Shown piece by piece: positions 23,691 to 35,302 of a DNA stretch of 64,000 bases. The notes under the pieces are model-generated. The model saw only the letters and a list, made by a program, of their open reading frames with translations, was not told the DNA's origin and made no database searches. The stretch lies in the NCBI GenBank assembly GCA_963995505.1, contig OZ023182.1:8300707-8364706 (forward strand). The letters are read 5' to 3'. How positions within the stretch are numbered: position 1 is the first letter of the stretch; each line of letters opens with the position of its first letter. Made by a program: the position numbers and the translations under genes. This DNA comes from Hypericum androsaemum. Taxonomy: Eukaryota; Streptophyta; Magnoliopsida; Malpighiales; Hypericaceae.

Positions 23691-25011
23691 AACTCCGTAC
23701 AATTGTCCGAGATTTTTTCTAAAATAGATAAAAAATATACATATTTTCCTTAAATAGGTAAAAAGTTATACACATTCCCTAAATATGTTAAAAAATTATT
23801 TAATATTAATTTTTTTTGAAAAAGGCGTTCATGTATCAGGGCGACTCCTGTGCACATGCCAGGAGAAGAACAACAATTGAAAAAATATATATAATTGAAG
23901 AAATTTTATTATTATTTTATTTCGAATATTCCAGTACTAATATAATTTGATATATATCTCAGTACCAATATAATTTAATCATTACCATTATACTAATATA
24001 ATATATATCAGTAAATTCAGATCATTTATTATTGGGATAAATTTACAATACAATAATTAAATTTATCTATAAATTCAGATCATTCTAAAATAATATATCG
24101 ATAAATTTAAGAATAAAAAAATTATTTGGTCATAGAACGATCTGAATTTATACATCAATAAATTTAATTATTGTATCGTAAATTTATCCCAATAATAATT
24201 GATCTGAATTTATTAATATATATTATATTAGTATAATGGAAATGATTAAATTATATTGGTACTGATATATCAAATTATATTAGTACTGAATTATTCAAAA
24301 TAAAATAATAAAAAATTGGTAATATCAATCAAAGAATTAGTACTGGATTATATTAGTACTGATATATATTAGTGCTGATATATAAGGAGATATACTTATA
24401 TAAATATATCAAATTATATATATCAAATTATAGTAGTACTGGATTAATCGAATCAAATTTTGATTAATCGATCTAATAATTATCTCGATACTGTAATATC
24501 AATAAAAAAAGAAATGCTACAAAATCCGCTCTGTCCCGATAGAAATCGTCAACATATAAGTTAACAAATAAGTTGTGTGTTTTCTATAGCATTTGCGAAA
24601 TTGGAAAAAAAAAACCATTGACAAATGTAAAGATTAATTTGTTAAGTCATAATCCTGCTTGATCTGAATTTATAGATAAATTTAATTATTGGATCGTAAA
24701 TTTATTCCAGTAATAAATGATCTAAATTTACTGATATATATTATATTAGTATAATGGCAATGATTAAATTATATTGGTACTAGGATATATATCAAATTAT
24801 ATTAGTACTGGAATATTCAAAATAAAATAATAAAAATTTTCTTTAATTATATATATATTTTCAATTGTTCTTCTTCTCCTGAGCTCCCTGATACATGGAC
24901 GCCTTCTTCAAAAAAAATTAATATTAAATAATTTTTTAATCTATTTATGAAATATAAAGAAAAAAAATATATTTTTTACCTATTTCATAAAAAATTCCCA
25001 ATTGTACAGAG
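23691..25011. mobile_element. AT-rich foldback element FB5 with three arm copies
   Basis: The left arm (23691-24095) is inverted in the right arm (24655-25011): GTACAATTG termini, AATATTAATTTTTTTTGAA, a GATACATGGACGCC-like word and GATCTGAATTTA. A third copy of the inner arm lies at about 24130-24315 in the right-arm orientation, so the left half is itself a palindrome around 24110. No coding capacity is seen. The outermost bases are imperfect and I could not settle the target duplication. Confidence 0.82.
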
Positions 25012-26005
25012 GTTATCATATCTCGGAGGGGTGGGGGAATTCACGTGTAGAAGATTTCACGGCTAGGGGTGGGATAGAACATTGTAGATACTAGTAGGGT
25101 AGTCTTTTAGATGTAATTTTCTTTTACGTTCCTTTTAAGTATTCAATAAATCATATTTACCTAGCAAAAAGAAAAGAAAGAATTCCAATATTTAGCAGAC
25201 CAGTAGAGTCAGATCACAGCCATTGGTATTACATTATAGAACATGTTTGGTAACCTAACGCGACATGATAGGAATAGGATAAGTACAGCTCTTAATTACC
25301 TACATAGTTCCTAATTTTTTAACATTTTCCGATAAATAATCAACATATATATGTATATCACGGAAACCCACGACAATCTATGGTGGTGGAACCTCATTGG
25401 GCACGCAACGTTGTCAAAACGTAGGAGAGACCTCACCCTACCAACTTTTTAAGAATTTCATCAAACATATGTTTAATAAGACCAAGTTTATATACGAAGC
25501 ACAAAACGAGTGCCAGAATCCATATGAAAAATATAAAATACTCAGAGAATTATTCTAAGTTCCAATATTAGAATACAATTACGTCAAAATTTGGTAGGAA
25601 GATTTATTTCTTCCTTCATATTTTTCTGATTTAAATTTGAAATAGATCAAAATTCGTGACAGATTCTTGTAGCCCAACATGCCCCAAATAGAGTGATCCT
25701 GCCGGCTAAATGCATGAACGCGCATTTTAATCTTTTCTGGTAGAATAGTTGAAACGTAAAATACATCCAACTCCAGGCCAATAAATCGGACAAAGACGAT
25801 GCACCTCCCGGATAAGTCCAAACATCAAATTTGAACTAGATAAAGAATTCATGATCATCATTTAGTATTTGAAAATACATAAACAGACAAGTTATAGACG
25901 AGACTATTTTTCGAGAATGTTCATTGTTAAAAGCAAGCCGATGAACTCTTATACATATCCTCCTCTTTATAGGAGATAAATCCAATATTTTACATTAAAA
26001 ATAAG

Positions 26006-26833
26006 AAAAAATATACATTAGTACTCTGTAGTTAAGTATTTTCTAAAATAAGGCCATGTGGTGTAAAATTGCGCTTTTAAGACCCCCTGTGGTTCTTTTT
26101 TTAAGACACCACTCGGGCCGGGCAACTTGTCTGTCAACGTGGATGCCACATCTGCCTAAACACCGTCATTTTTTGTCCTACGTGGACAGTCCACTTGTGT
26201 AAGTTGAGATGACGTGGCAGATAACCTTATTTTAGAAAATATAAAACTACAGGGTACTAATATGTATTTTTCTCAAAATTTTAAAAAAGAATGCGGAATA
26301 CCCCCACAAACGATGACACTCTCCCGTGAAGCAGTGGCGGAAGCGGACGACTGGCTGTCCAGATATGGTATCTGATAAAACCTTATGAAGTTCTCGTAAG
26401 TCATAAGGCTTCGCCACCTCGCTCTCCCCCTCCTTCGCCGAACCTGATCCGCCCTCTTGACACGACGCCATTTGGAGTTCAGGGGCGAAGACCGGGCAGG
26501 AGGAGGGTGACGTCACCGTTCCACATTCTTTTTAAAAATTTTGAGAAAAGTACACATTAGTACCATGTAGTATCCCATTTTCTAAAATATGGCCATCTGC
26601 CACGTCATCTCGACTTACACAAGTGGACTGTCCACGTAGGACAAAAAACGATGGTGTTTAGCTGGATGTGGCACCCACGTGGACAGACAAGTGGCCGGAC
26701 AGTTACCCGAGCGGCCCGGACCGAGTGGTGCCTGGAAAAAAAAGAACCACAAGGTCTTAAAAGCACAATTTTAAACTACTAGACCTTATTTTGGAAAATG
26801 CTAAACTATAGGGTACTAATGTATATTTTTCCT
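26006..26833. mobile_element. foldback element FB6, subfamily B, with cargo
   Basis: Arms of about 280-310 bp (26006-26285 and 26520-26833) are inverted copies: ATATACATTAGTAC, GTCCTACGTGGACAGTCCAC, GATGACGTGGCAGA. TTAAAAATAAG occurs on both sides (25995-26005 and 26834-26844), consistent with a 9-11 bp target duplication. The middle (about 26290-26515) is GC-richer and carries most of an open frame on the minus strand (89 codons, 26516-26247, C-terminus in the arm) that I do not recognise; it may be captured sequence. Confidence 0.82.
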
Positions 26834-27000
26834 TTAAAAATAAGGTTTTAATGCAGTGAAAATTTGGGATAAATTCTAATAAAATGCAAAAATCGTGTTT
26901 TAAAGTTCTGATATTGAGTCAAGATCCTATTTAGTGACACGTTAGATCATGTTTGAAGGTCTAATGTTAACATTTTAAAAAATGTTGAAAAAAATATTTC

Positions 27001-27660
27001 TTGATGTCACGGATTTTGGGGAGTGTGCACATGATAAAAATGGTAATTAGTGTCTCTTTCCAAGTCCAATTCCAGTGTTCCGCCGCAAATTATATGGAGA
27101 GAAAACAAAGTGGAGGACGGCCCCAGGTTTTATTAGCAACCGTCTCTGTTCCAATTCCAGCGTATGTAGACTCGGGAATATCTTTACTTCCTTATCACTT
27201 GTATCACCCTGGAGCTGCAGCTTACGTTGAAAATGACATACCAATGCATTGTAAATTCTAGAATTGTAACTCCGTTGAAATTTCCGCGGCAACTTGCACG
27301 ACTAGATTAACCGCCAAATGTTGACCTGTTCACAGTCGTCGAATAGTTCACCTAAATTATTCGACCCGATAGGTATCACGTGATTCCGGGAAGAAATTAG
27401 AAAAAATCCATTTCTCAGTGAACTCTTATCGGATGCCCAATTACGTAGACTGGGTTATGCAATTGGGTTTTATGGATAGACCATTGCTAGTGGAGATTTT
27501 TGGTATTGGGTTCTGTTGATAGAAGAGTAATAGATATTGTTTATGGGCCTGATCATTTGTATCGTTACGCAAATGGGTTTAACGCCGAGCATTTTCTCCA
27601 CGTGATTCAAAATTGAAAGAATAAACCACCATTCTTTAGCGAGATAAAAATTATACATAT
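27001..27660. repeat. unit 2 copy of the 16335-17640 block
   Basis: GGGGAGTGTGCACATGA, TCCAGTGTTCCGCCGCAAA, TTCCAATTCCAGCGTATGTAGA and GAGCATTTTCTCC recur in the same order as in unit 1. Compared with unit 1 and the 29870 copy, it lacks a roughly 115-bp stretch that lies there between two AAATGGGTTTTATGCAG words. No coding function is seen. Confidence 0.8.
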
Positions 27661-27821
27661 GAGAATCCAAAAGGTGTTGAATTCAATTAAACCTTACAAA
27701 TGGAAAAGATATAAGAGACTTGAAATAAGAGAGAACGCTAACTGTTACGAGGGAGAATTGGACGAATTGGAGATTAGGGTTCGTGACTAGCAAAAGGGAA
27801 TTGGGTTCAAGTGGTTCATCT

Positions 27822-29032
27822 TGTTGGAAATATTAGTTTTAGTTATGATTATTATTATGATAAATTACCCTCAGGTCTCTGGTCTATAGAAAAATTACCT
27901 CTAGGGTCCCTGCTTTATTAAAAATTATTTAGCCGTCCCTGCTTTATGTAAAAATGTTGGTCTCAGGTCCCTAAAGTCAGAATCGGAGATTTTCTCTGGC
28001 GAAGAGGCACCTAAAAGATTTTCTCCGATTCTGGCCTTAGGGACCTGAGACCAATATTTTTACATAAAGCAGGGACAGCTAAATAATTTTTAATAAAGCA
28101 GGGACCCTAGAGGTAATTTTTCTACAGACCAGGGACCTGAGGGCAATTTATCTATATTATTATTATGCATTGATTGGACATATTGTATACTGTAAGCATA
28201 TAAACAATATACTTAGACAATAATCAAACGGTAGAGTATACTCACAATCACGGTTTGAGTAAATCGTATAAATAACATCTTGGAGACTGCATTCTTTGGA
28301 TTGAGTCCTCCTCCTTGAATATCACGAACTTCGGATTGAATCTTGGACGAGGTCATAGCAAGCCATGTGCCCTTAAACTCTTATTACACGCTTTATAGCT
28401 TCAGGTCTCCATGGGTAAGAGAGTTTCCAAGGTACAACGCCCAATCACGTGAACAATAGGAAGCACTATTGAAAACCTTTCAAACTTTTGGTAGCCTTAG
28501 AACTCCATGCAAGTGAGAATGCCTATGCTAAGGCGGAGAGAGGAGAGTAAAACTCTATGTGAGTTTTGGTGTAACTAAAAGAGAGGAGGAGGTCCCCTTT
28601 TACACAGCGGCTTTGAGACCCCATTAAATGGCAGTCATTAAATCTCTCCTATTAACCATTGTCAATAAATGAGCAGTTACAGGCCATTAACGCTCTCTTA
28701 TTAACCACGGTCAATAAATGAGCAGTTACCGTAGTCATAAATCTCGAATTCATGACCACCGGTGAAACCCACATCACTTTGAAGCCAATTCCATTCACAC
28801 CAAGAATTGATTTTTCGCAAGTGTCATTCATCATTACGAAACTTTCTCAACGTGTTTCACATTGATCATATTGACACCCAAAGCCAATTGGCGTGACCTA
28901 CATTAGCTCAAAATTCCTAAGAGATTATATTTAATTAGAATTCTTTTTCTAATTAACCTCTTAGGTTCAAGCCCAACATAAATCTTAGTTGGACCAACCT
29001 CCTCGTTGGATTAAAAATCCAATTCTCCAACA
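27822..29032 (+). mobile_element. solo LTR with CATCT target duplication, containing FB7
   Basis: The sequence starts TGTTGGA and ends TCCAACA, the classic inverted ends of plant LTRs. It is flanked by CATCT (27817-27821 and 29033-29037). No internal retrotransposon region or second LTR is nearby, so this is a recombination-derived solo LTR. Without the nested foldback element it is about 0.9 kb. Orientation cannot be fixed from the inverted ends alone. Confidence 0.88.
27859..28154. mobile_element. foldback element FB7, near-pure hairpin, subfamily A
   Basis: A nearly perfect palindrome of about 296 bp. The left half reads GATAAATTACCCTCAGGTC, GGTCCCTGCTTTATT, GGTCTCAGGTCCCTAAA, and the right half is its reverse complement, with almost no cargo (centre about 28010). 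The low-complexity 9-mer TATTATTAT flanks it (27850-27858 and 28155-28163). It sits inside the solo LTR, so it is the younger insertion. Confidence 0.88.
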
Positions 29033-29304
29033 CATCTCAACTCCGAGAAGATGAAGAGGCAAAGCCACTTGGGGAGTAAAGCTGCTGGAACGCACGTGCA
29101 CACCTCGAAGCTTAGTCTCGATGCTGCGACGTCGTTTGATTCCGAGCTGATAGTTGGGCTTAGCCCACCAGCCTTATCCTTTTAGTTTTACTTTGGGCTC
29201 TACCTGTTTATAAGCCCACAAACTTATTACTATTTCCATGTAAGCCTAAGGGCAGTCTGGTAATTCTAACTTAGCTCGGTACCACCCTCCCCTAAGTTAG
29301 TATA

Positions 29305-29780
29305 TGCATTGTTTTAAAAAACAACCCGTAGAGGACCCGGATTTTGGTCCGTTCTCTGGGTCAATTAGTCTGACCAGTCGGACTGGCAGTCAGACTGAAG
29401 GTTTATATATATATATATATATAATAGGTTTAAAAATTAATATTCTCAATATATTGGTCAATTTATTTCATATTTAGTATATTATCTTTGTTGATTTAGT
29501 TAATTTTGTGTTAATTTGAAAAAATCGAGTATATAATCTAATTTTTTAATTTTTTTGGGTTGGGTTGGGTGAATTCTGGATTTTTTGGTTCAATTTTTGA
29601 TCAAACCTAACGAACCAGAATTTTTTGGGTCAAAAATCAGAGCCAACTGCCCGGTCTGACTAGAAATCATTCGATTCGTTAGATAACCGTGCGTACCTGA
29701 TTTTCTGACCCGTCTAAGGCTCCAATTCGTGGTCAGACTGGTCAGACTACCGGTCAGACTGTCGTCTTGAAAACAATGAG
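29305..29780. mobile_element. MITE-like element with CATTGTTTT ends
   Basis: It starts CATTGTTTTAAAAAAC and ends with the inverted GTCTTGAAAACAATG. Clustered AGTCTGACC/GGTCAGACT words follow inside both ends. The interior contains a (TA)n run (about 29403-29422) and GTTGGGTTGGGT. No coding potential. The ends were judged from the inverted repeat only. Confidence 0.65.
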
Positions 29781-29869
29781 TACATGTAGTGAGACAATAT
29801 GATGAAATGACTATGAATCAACGGATTCGTTGTTGCCCATCCACGTGTTCCCCTGCATCAAAATTTCTG

Positions 29870-30475
29870 CAGCAACTTATACGACCTGATTAACTGTCCC
29901 AATGTTGATCTGTTCACGGTCACCCAGCTAGTCTTATACGACCAACTTAGATTTAAATTATTCAATCTCGTAAATATCATGTGATTTCGAGAAAAAAATA
30001 TTGTAGTTCTAATATCATGAAAGAGATAAATGCTGAAACCGTCCAAAGTATGGGAAGCCTTTAGCCGCAAGAAGCCATACAACTACAAGAACCGTCCATA
30101 AAGAAGTTGGCCGCCGAGAAAAGAAATTAGAAATATCCCTTTCTCAATGAACTGTTGTCGACAGCCCAATTACTTAGACTGGGTTATGCAAATGGGGTTT
30201 ACGGATAGACCAGTGCTAGTGGAGATCTAGCTCGTTTAGGTAATGGGTTCTGTTTCCAGACGAGTGATAGATATAGGTCATGGGCCTGATCATTAATTAT
30301 ATCGTTGCACAAATGGGTTTTATGCAGCACAGCACTTGGATCAACGAGTCCGAGAATTGTTGTAATTTAATTAAAAGATCTCAAATTCAAATTCTATTGG
30401 AATCTTCTCACATCAGGTGGTTTAAACCAAAATTGGGTTTTATATAGCGAGATAAAAAGTTGTACAATGGGGAAA
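29870..30475. repeat. second unit 2 copy of the 16490-17640 block (LINE-empty site)
   Basis: It follows unit 1 from the AACTTATACGACC word to GTACAATGGGGAAA, but it lacks the LINE found at 16637-17107; the 21-bp target is present once (30014-30034). It ends where the duplicated DNA ends. Confidence 0.85.
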
Positions 30476-30708
30476 TCGTGAGACTTTCCATTCGTTAAAG
30501 AAGCATCTTTACAAGCACTGGAGTGCAGAAACGCGGCAACATTTGCCAAGCAGCTGTCTCCACCATCGCTGGAAAAATTACAAGAAAAAATACACAGCAA
30601 CAAATGCAGAGATTACAATTCCCAGATTTCCCGGATCCAACCACTTTACTTTTGTCTCCTCTGTAACACTAGGCGCTAAATCTATTTGAAGTTTGCGATT
30701 CTGATTAC

Positions 30709-32764
30709 TTACGCCTTCACGCTTAACATTGCGGGTGTGGTACCATGAAGTAAAGATGCAGGAAGCCTAGAAAGATTCTGCCTCTGTCGAGAACTTCTGC
30801 TTCCAGAGGTTGACGGACAAGACTTTAATGTGCTGGGAGGTGGAGGATGTGACAATGATGTAAACCTACTGGAGTTAGTTCTTAACTTCTTTTTCTCTCC
30901 ATCACGAGTGCTACCTGCATCTGCTGGAAGTTGGCGAATCTTTGTATCATTCAGCTCGGCAGGAAGAACACAATTGCAAAGAAAACCTGCCAAGTCACAA
31001 AAGAACAAGAATGAAGCTAGTCTCCAGAAATCATGTTTCAAGGAAATGGTACGGGTATCCGGCTTGAACGCATGCATCCAGAGTTGGCATATTGCACTGT
31101 ATTTTACAAGATTGAACCTCCATGAGCATAGACCAACAAGCCATTTTCCAGCACTACAGAATTGCAGAAACTAAGTGATTCGTGTTAGGTTAAACATATT
31201 TGTCCATTCGCATTCTAGTTCCACTCTTGGTCCATGCATACATCCCATTAGTGACTTTGGGCCAGTTAGAGCCACAGTCTTTGCGAGACATACGATAACA
31301 AAGATACACGGAGAAGAGAGCTCAATCCAGCTCATATAAATGAATCAGAATTGTAGCCTTTTCCGTTAAATCAGTGAAGAAGAAAAAATGAGCATATGGA
31401 AGAAAAAGTCTCAGAAAAATCACAAAGAGAGGTACGACCTCCTTTCTTTCTCGACATCAGTAGGAAATGAGATTCTATATCAACAAATTAAGAAGCTATA
31501 ACTTGGGTAAACCTCCAGAAAAGTTGCATACAAACAAGAACTGCCAAAACAGACTCCATATCCTGGAACAAAATGGCCCAGAAAAGAAACAGAGCAAAGA
31601 GAACAGACCAAATTGAAAGAAAAAAAACCGGCACTATCCTTGGCATGGACAATTCAAGTATGACATGTTGTCATACAACAATAGAGATGCTAAAAGTCAA
31701 AAACTATATAAATAATGGAGACAGGACACAATTGGAAGCTGTGAAACAAAAAAATCCCATTGTGCTTAGAAAAATACTTCGTGTGTGGCTGTATTCGTTT
31801 AGGAAATCACAAAGTATATAGTTAAACGCATGAAGATGCTTGAGTTTTATATGCAGTAGTCCTAAAGACTCATCACAGTAAACAATAGAGTTAGAAATGG
31901 ATATCTACATGAATTACAATGATCAAATCAATCAGATCCCCGCAAAGGTGTATCGCAAAACCATTCCACGAACGATTAACAAACACTAGGAAGAGGGGCG
32001 GGATCATCATACACGTATTTCAGGGTTCCAGAACTGACATTAAAATATGCAAATCACCTGGCAGCCGCAGTTACTAACCAGCAATCTGACAGCACATAAA
32101 CCCGAGCTAGCATAATCTCCCTTAATTTCCAATTTCCTTACCTAAACGAGCAAGACGGTTGACCCACCGGGGGATCGTCTTCCCCGTGAGCCTGACGCAG
32201 ACATCCGTGCAAAAGTGGTTGCAGTTCTTGGTAATGAGGTGGTACGTAATCCCGGTGTACTCCAGCGCGAGCTTCTCCATCAAAGCTCGGACCTCCCTTG
32301 GTCCCAAATCGGTTCTCCCGATCAATATCGACTTGCGGAAGATGAAACCGGGGCATTGCCTCGGCTCCACCTCGAAAATCCCCGTGGACGAGTGGTCGTG
32401 CGCCCCAAATCCATATTCTATCCCATGAACTACGCAACACAACCAACAAAGACTCGGTCATACCAACGAACAACGTCAACATCAAACTAACGGCGGTTGA
32501 AATAAAAAATCAAACCTTCATATTCTAAAATAACATATTACAAAGGGAAAAAAATTTACCGAAATTATGAACAGGCAAAAAATAATATAATATTCTCAAG
32601 ATAAAAAATAATCGGGAACCTTGAACACCGGAGTGGTAGATGCCGAGGCCGAGCCAATAGGCGTAGCCGTTAATAGGAGTCAAATCGTAGACGTTCAGGT
32701 AAACCGGCACCGTTCCGGATTTGCCCTTGCGGCTCGACGACGACGTCGCAAACCTACAAAGCAT
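30709..32764 (-). CDS. PPPDE/DeSI-like putative deubiquitinating or deSUMOylating isopeptidase, 236 aa
   Basis: The three coding exons are 32764-32620, 32429-32142 and 30986-30709; joined they give 711 nt in one frame with GT/AG introns of 190 and 1155 bp. The protein has the PPPDE cysteine-peptidase fold signature: V-P-V-Y-L-N-V-Y-D-L-T-P (residues about 19-30), candidate catalytic His44 in Y-H-S-G, E-Y-G-F-G-A-H (53-59), G-I-F-E-V-E-P, and candidate catalytic Cys118 in N-C-N-H-F. W-V-N-R-L-A-R follows, then C-N-C-V-L-P. The C-terminal tail (from about residue 160) is basic and Ser/Pro-rich. PPPDE proteins remove ubiquitin or SUMO; which one here is not shown by the sequence. The ATG at 32764 was chosen because it begins M-L-C-R directly before the domain. 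The long second intron has no recognised insert. Confidence 0.92.
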
Positions 32765-33049
32765 TACTCTCTCTTTCTCTCTCTTCAACGAATTATAATA
32801 ATAATAATTATTATTCTTCCCTCCCTCTTCGAGAACAATAACTTTACGCTTCCAGGAACTAGATTCGTTTTTTATATACATGAAAAAAAAAAAATCGAAT
32901 CAAGAGAGAGAATAAGATACGAATTTACATTGGGGACGGAGGAGGGGGAAACTTTGCTGATCCGTAAAGGTACGGGTTAGGGGGGCAACAGACATGGATT
33001 TCGAGGGGGCGAGTGGGTGGAAGGAGAAGGGAATTATTAATATTCCAGG

Positions 33050-33834
33050 TGGATTATTAATTATTATCGAGATTTGTGTTGCCAGCCCACTTTCTTTTGA
33101 TTTCTTTCGTGAATTTTTCGAATTTTATTAATTTGTCGGTGGCGTTGGAGGTGGAGGTGTGACTGTTATTTTAGTTTAACTAATTTTAATTTAAATTTTT
33201 AAAAATTTTAAAAAATTAAATATTTGTTAGTAAAATTTTGTATTTTTCAAAATTTTCATACAATTCAAAATAGAATAATTATTCAGGCTATTAGATCTAT
33301 ATATTAAAATATAATTTTGAATATAAAAATTAAGTTTCGAATCTGAATATCAAATAGTATAAAAATATATGTTTTTGACATAAATGGATGTTTATTGATA
33401 TATGTTTAGTTAGTAGGATGCAGTGATTTAATTGTTTTTGTCCACATATCAATTTGCTTTGTGGTTATTCTCTTGTTTTAACCGGCGGCCAGGTTTCTGG
33501 TTTTTTTTTATATCAAATTTAAGTTGGTCTTTGCGTTCCTAATTAGGATTATTCTCTGCTTAAGTTCTAACGATTCAGTTTTGGAAAAGGACATTCATGA
33601 TTCAGTACAATTCTGAATGAGAAGGGTCACAGATAGAATGAGCAAAAAAGAGAAAAAATTTATAAAGATGGGACACGCGTCCTCGTGAGAGGAATAATGG
33701 ACAGGCCCCACGTGGTCTTTTTTTTTGGAGGAGAATATGAGTGGGTCCCGCCTCTCAACTCATTTTAATTTTTTCCTTTAGATTTTAATTTTTTAGATAG
33801 ATAATCGGTAACAAGTAAAAGAATTGGTATAGTA
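33050..33834. other. intergenic DNA upstream of the isopeptidase gene
   Basis: The GC-richer stretch up to about 33030 probably holds the isopeptidase promoter and 5' leader, including an AGAGAGAA/CTCTCTTT-rich tract around 32765-32910. Beyond it lies AT-rich DNA with no gene seen. Confidence 0.4.
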
Positions 33835-34224
33835 AATAGAACATACTATTTGATATAATCAAACATACCATTTGATATAACCAGATATACTATTTTATAT
33901 AACCGGACATACCATTCGATATATAATTGAATTAACTATTTAACTTTTTTATTATAACCAGACATATCATCGATATAATAGAGAATACCATTTGATATAA
34001 CCAGACATACTATTTAATATAATCGGGTATACCATTTAATATAATTTAATTAATTATTTAATAGTTGATCAAACCTTCGATTGTGGCATAACAAATTATT
34101 GTATCATAACATGATAAACTATTGTATCGTAACTGTGCAAACCATTGTATCGTAACTATACAAACCATAGTATCATAACATGATAAACTATTGTATCACA
34201 ACTGTGCAAACCATTGTATCATAA
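33835..34224. repeat. AT-rich minisatellite, left part
   Basis: Repeats of about 25 bp built from GATATAACCAGACATACTATTT-like words give way to ones built from ATTGTATCATAACATGATAAAC. The array continues at 35061-35115 on the far side of FB9, so one array was split by that insertion. Confidence 0.8.
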
Positions 34225-34233
34225 TATAATAAA

Positions 34234-35051
34234 GGAAAAATTATGCTCAAGTCTCTGTAATTTGGCGTCCCTCCCTCTGGAGTCCTGCATTTCCGAAATC
34301 GTTTCTGACGTTCCCAAAGTTCGGTTTTAGAGACTCTCGGGTCCCTGACGGCTCTTTTTTTTATTTCTGATCATGGAAATGACCAAAATACCCTTAAACA
34401 AAAAATAAAAAAAATTTCTTCTCCAACTTTTGAACAAAAACACCCACCACAAAAAACAAACCCAAAACTAAGATCAAACTAACTAAAATCAAGAACACAA
34501 CAAAGAACATCAAGAACAACCAAAAAAATTAATTAAACAATTCAATCCAGATTAAAATCAACTTCAATTAAAATCAAGATTCAATTTAAGCTAATAGCAA
34601 TTACAAAGGTTCAATTAAAATTAAGGAGCCGTAGCCATCAAAAACCCAAATCAAAATTCCGCACCAAAAAGCCAAAAAACTCCAAAAACCTCGATCCCGA
34701 AAGTTACCACACGGCAGCTCGGAGATCACCGATCCGAGTGAAGTACTCCCCGGTCCCCTGCGCAGTTGGTATTGATGTTCTTAGTCGTGTTCTTGATTTT
34801 GGTTACTTTGATCTTATTTTTGGGTTGATTTTTAGTTGTTGGTATTTTTGGCCAAAGGTTGAAGAAGATAATTTTTTATTTTTTGTTTAAGGGTATTTTG
34901 GTCATTTCCATGAGCAAAAATAAAAAAAAGAGCCGTCAGGGACCCGAGAGTCTCTAAAATCAAACTTCGGAAACGTCAGGAATGATTTCGAAAATACAGG
35001 AACCCCAGAGGGAGGGACGCCAAACCACAGGGATCTGAGCATAATTTTCCC
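34234..35051. mobile_element. foldback element FB9, subfamily A, perfect 9-bp target duplication
   Basis: The ends GGAAAAATTATGCTCAAG and its inverted partner CTGAGCATAATTTTCCC open arms of about 180 bp: GGCGTCCCTCCCTCTGG, GAGACTCTCGGGTCCCTGAC, then GGAAATGACCAAAATACCCT. TATAATAAA flanks the element exactly (34225-34233 and 35052-35060) inside a minisatellite. The cargo (about 34400-34890) is non-coding by eye, first A/C-rich, then a short GC-rich stretch near 34690-34760. The 9-bp duplication and long inverted repeats fit a Mutator-like non-autonomous element. Confidence 0.9.
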
Positions 35052-35060
35052 TATAATAAA

Positions 35061-35115
35061 CCATTGTATGATAACATGATAAACTATTGTATGATAACAT
35101 GATAAATTATTTGAT
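35061..35115. repeat. minisatellite, right part
   Basis: ATTGTATGATAACATGATAAAC recurs twice. This is the continuation of the array at 33835-34224. Confidence 0.75.
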
Positions 35116-35302
35116 ATATAAACACAACTTGCAGCCTACAAATTAGACAAAAATAAAATAACAGCAACCACTTCTCCATCCATTTAGTTCATCATCCCAA
35201 ATACAATCCCAATACAATCCTTTGTTTGGTTCATCATCCCCCAATCAAGAAAAGTACAAGTACAAGAAAAAAAGAAAAGTACAACCACGAATTTCACAAT
35301 TG

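Larger units (their letters stand above)
17641..30475 (+). repeat. tandem segmental duplication, unit 2, expanded by insertions
   Basis: This is the second copy of 13553-17640. It is about three times longer because of insertions at 18830-19586, 20751-22617, 22623-25220 (complex), 26006-26833, 27822-29032 and 29305-29780. The terminal block is itself present twice (27290-27655 and 29870-30475). The last shared bases, AATGGGGAAA, end at 30475, matching unit 1 at 17640. The isopeptidase gene's 3' side begins immediately beyond. Confidence 0.8.

Noticed and set aside
26247..26516. 89-codon minus-strand frame in FB6
   Set aside because: It spans cargo and arm sequence and has no recognised domain; described as possible captured DNA, not as a gene.
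32159..32490. Plus-strand frames over isopeptidase exon 2
   Set aside because: Antisense to exon 2, whose minus frame carries the catalytic motifs and joins in phase to exons 1 and 3.
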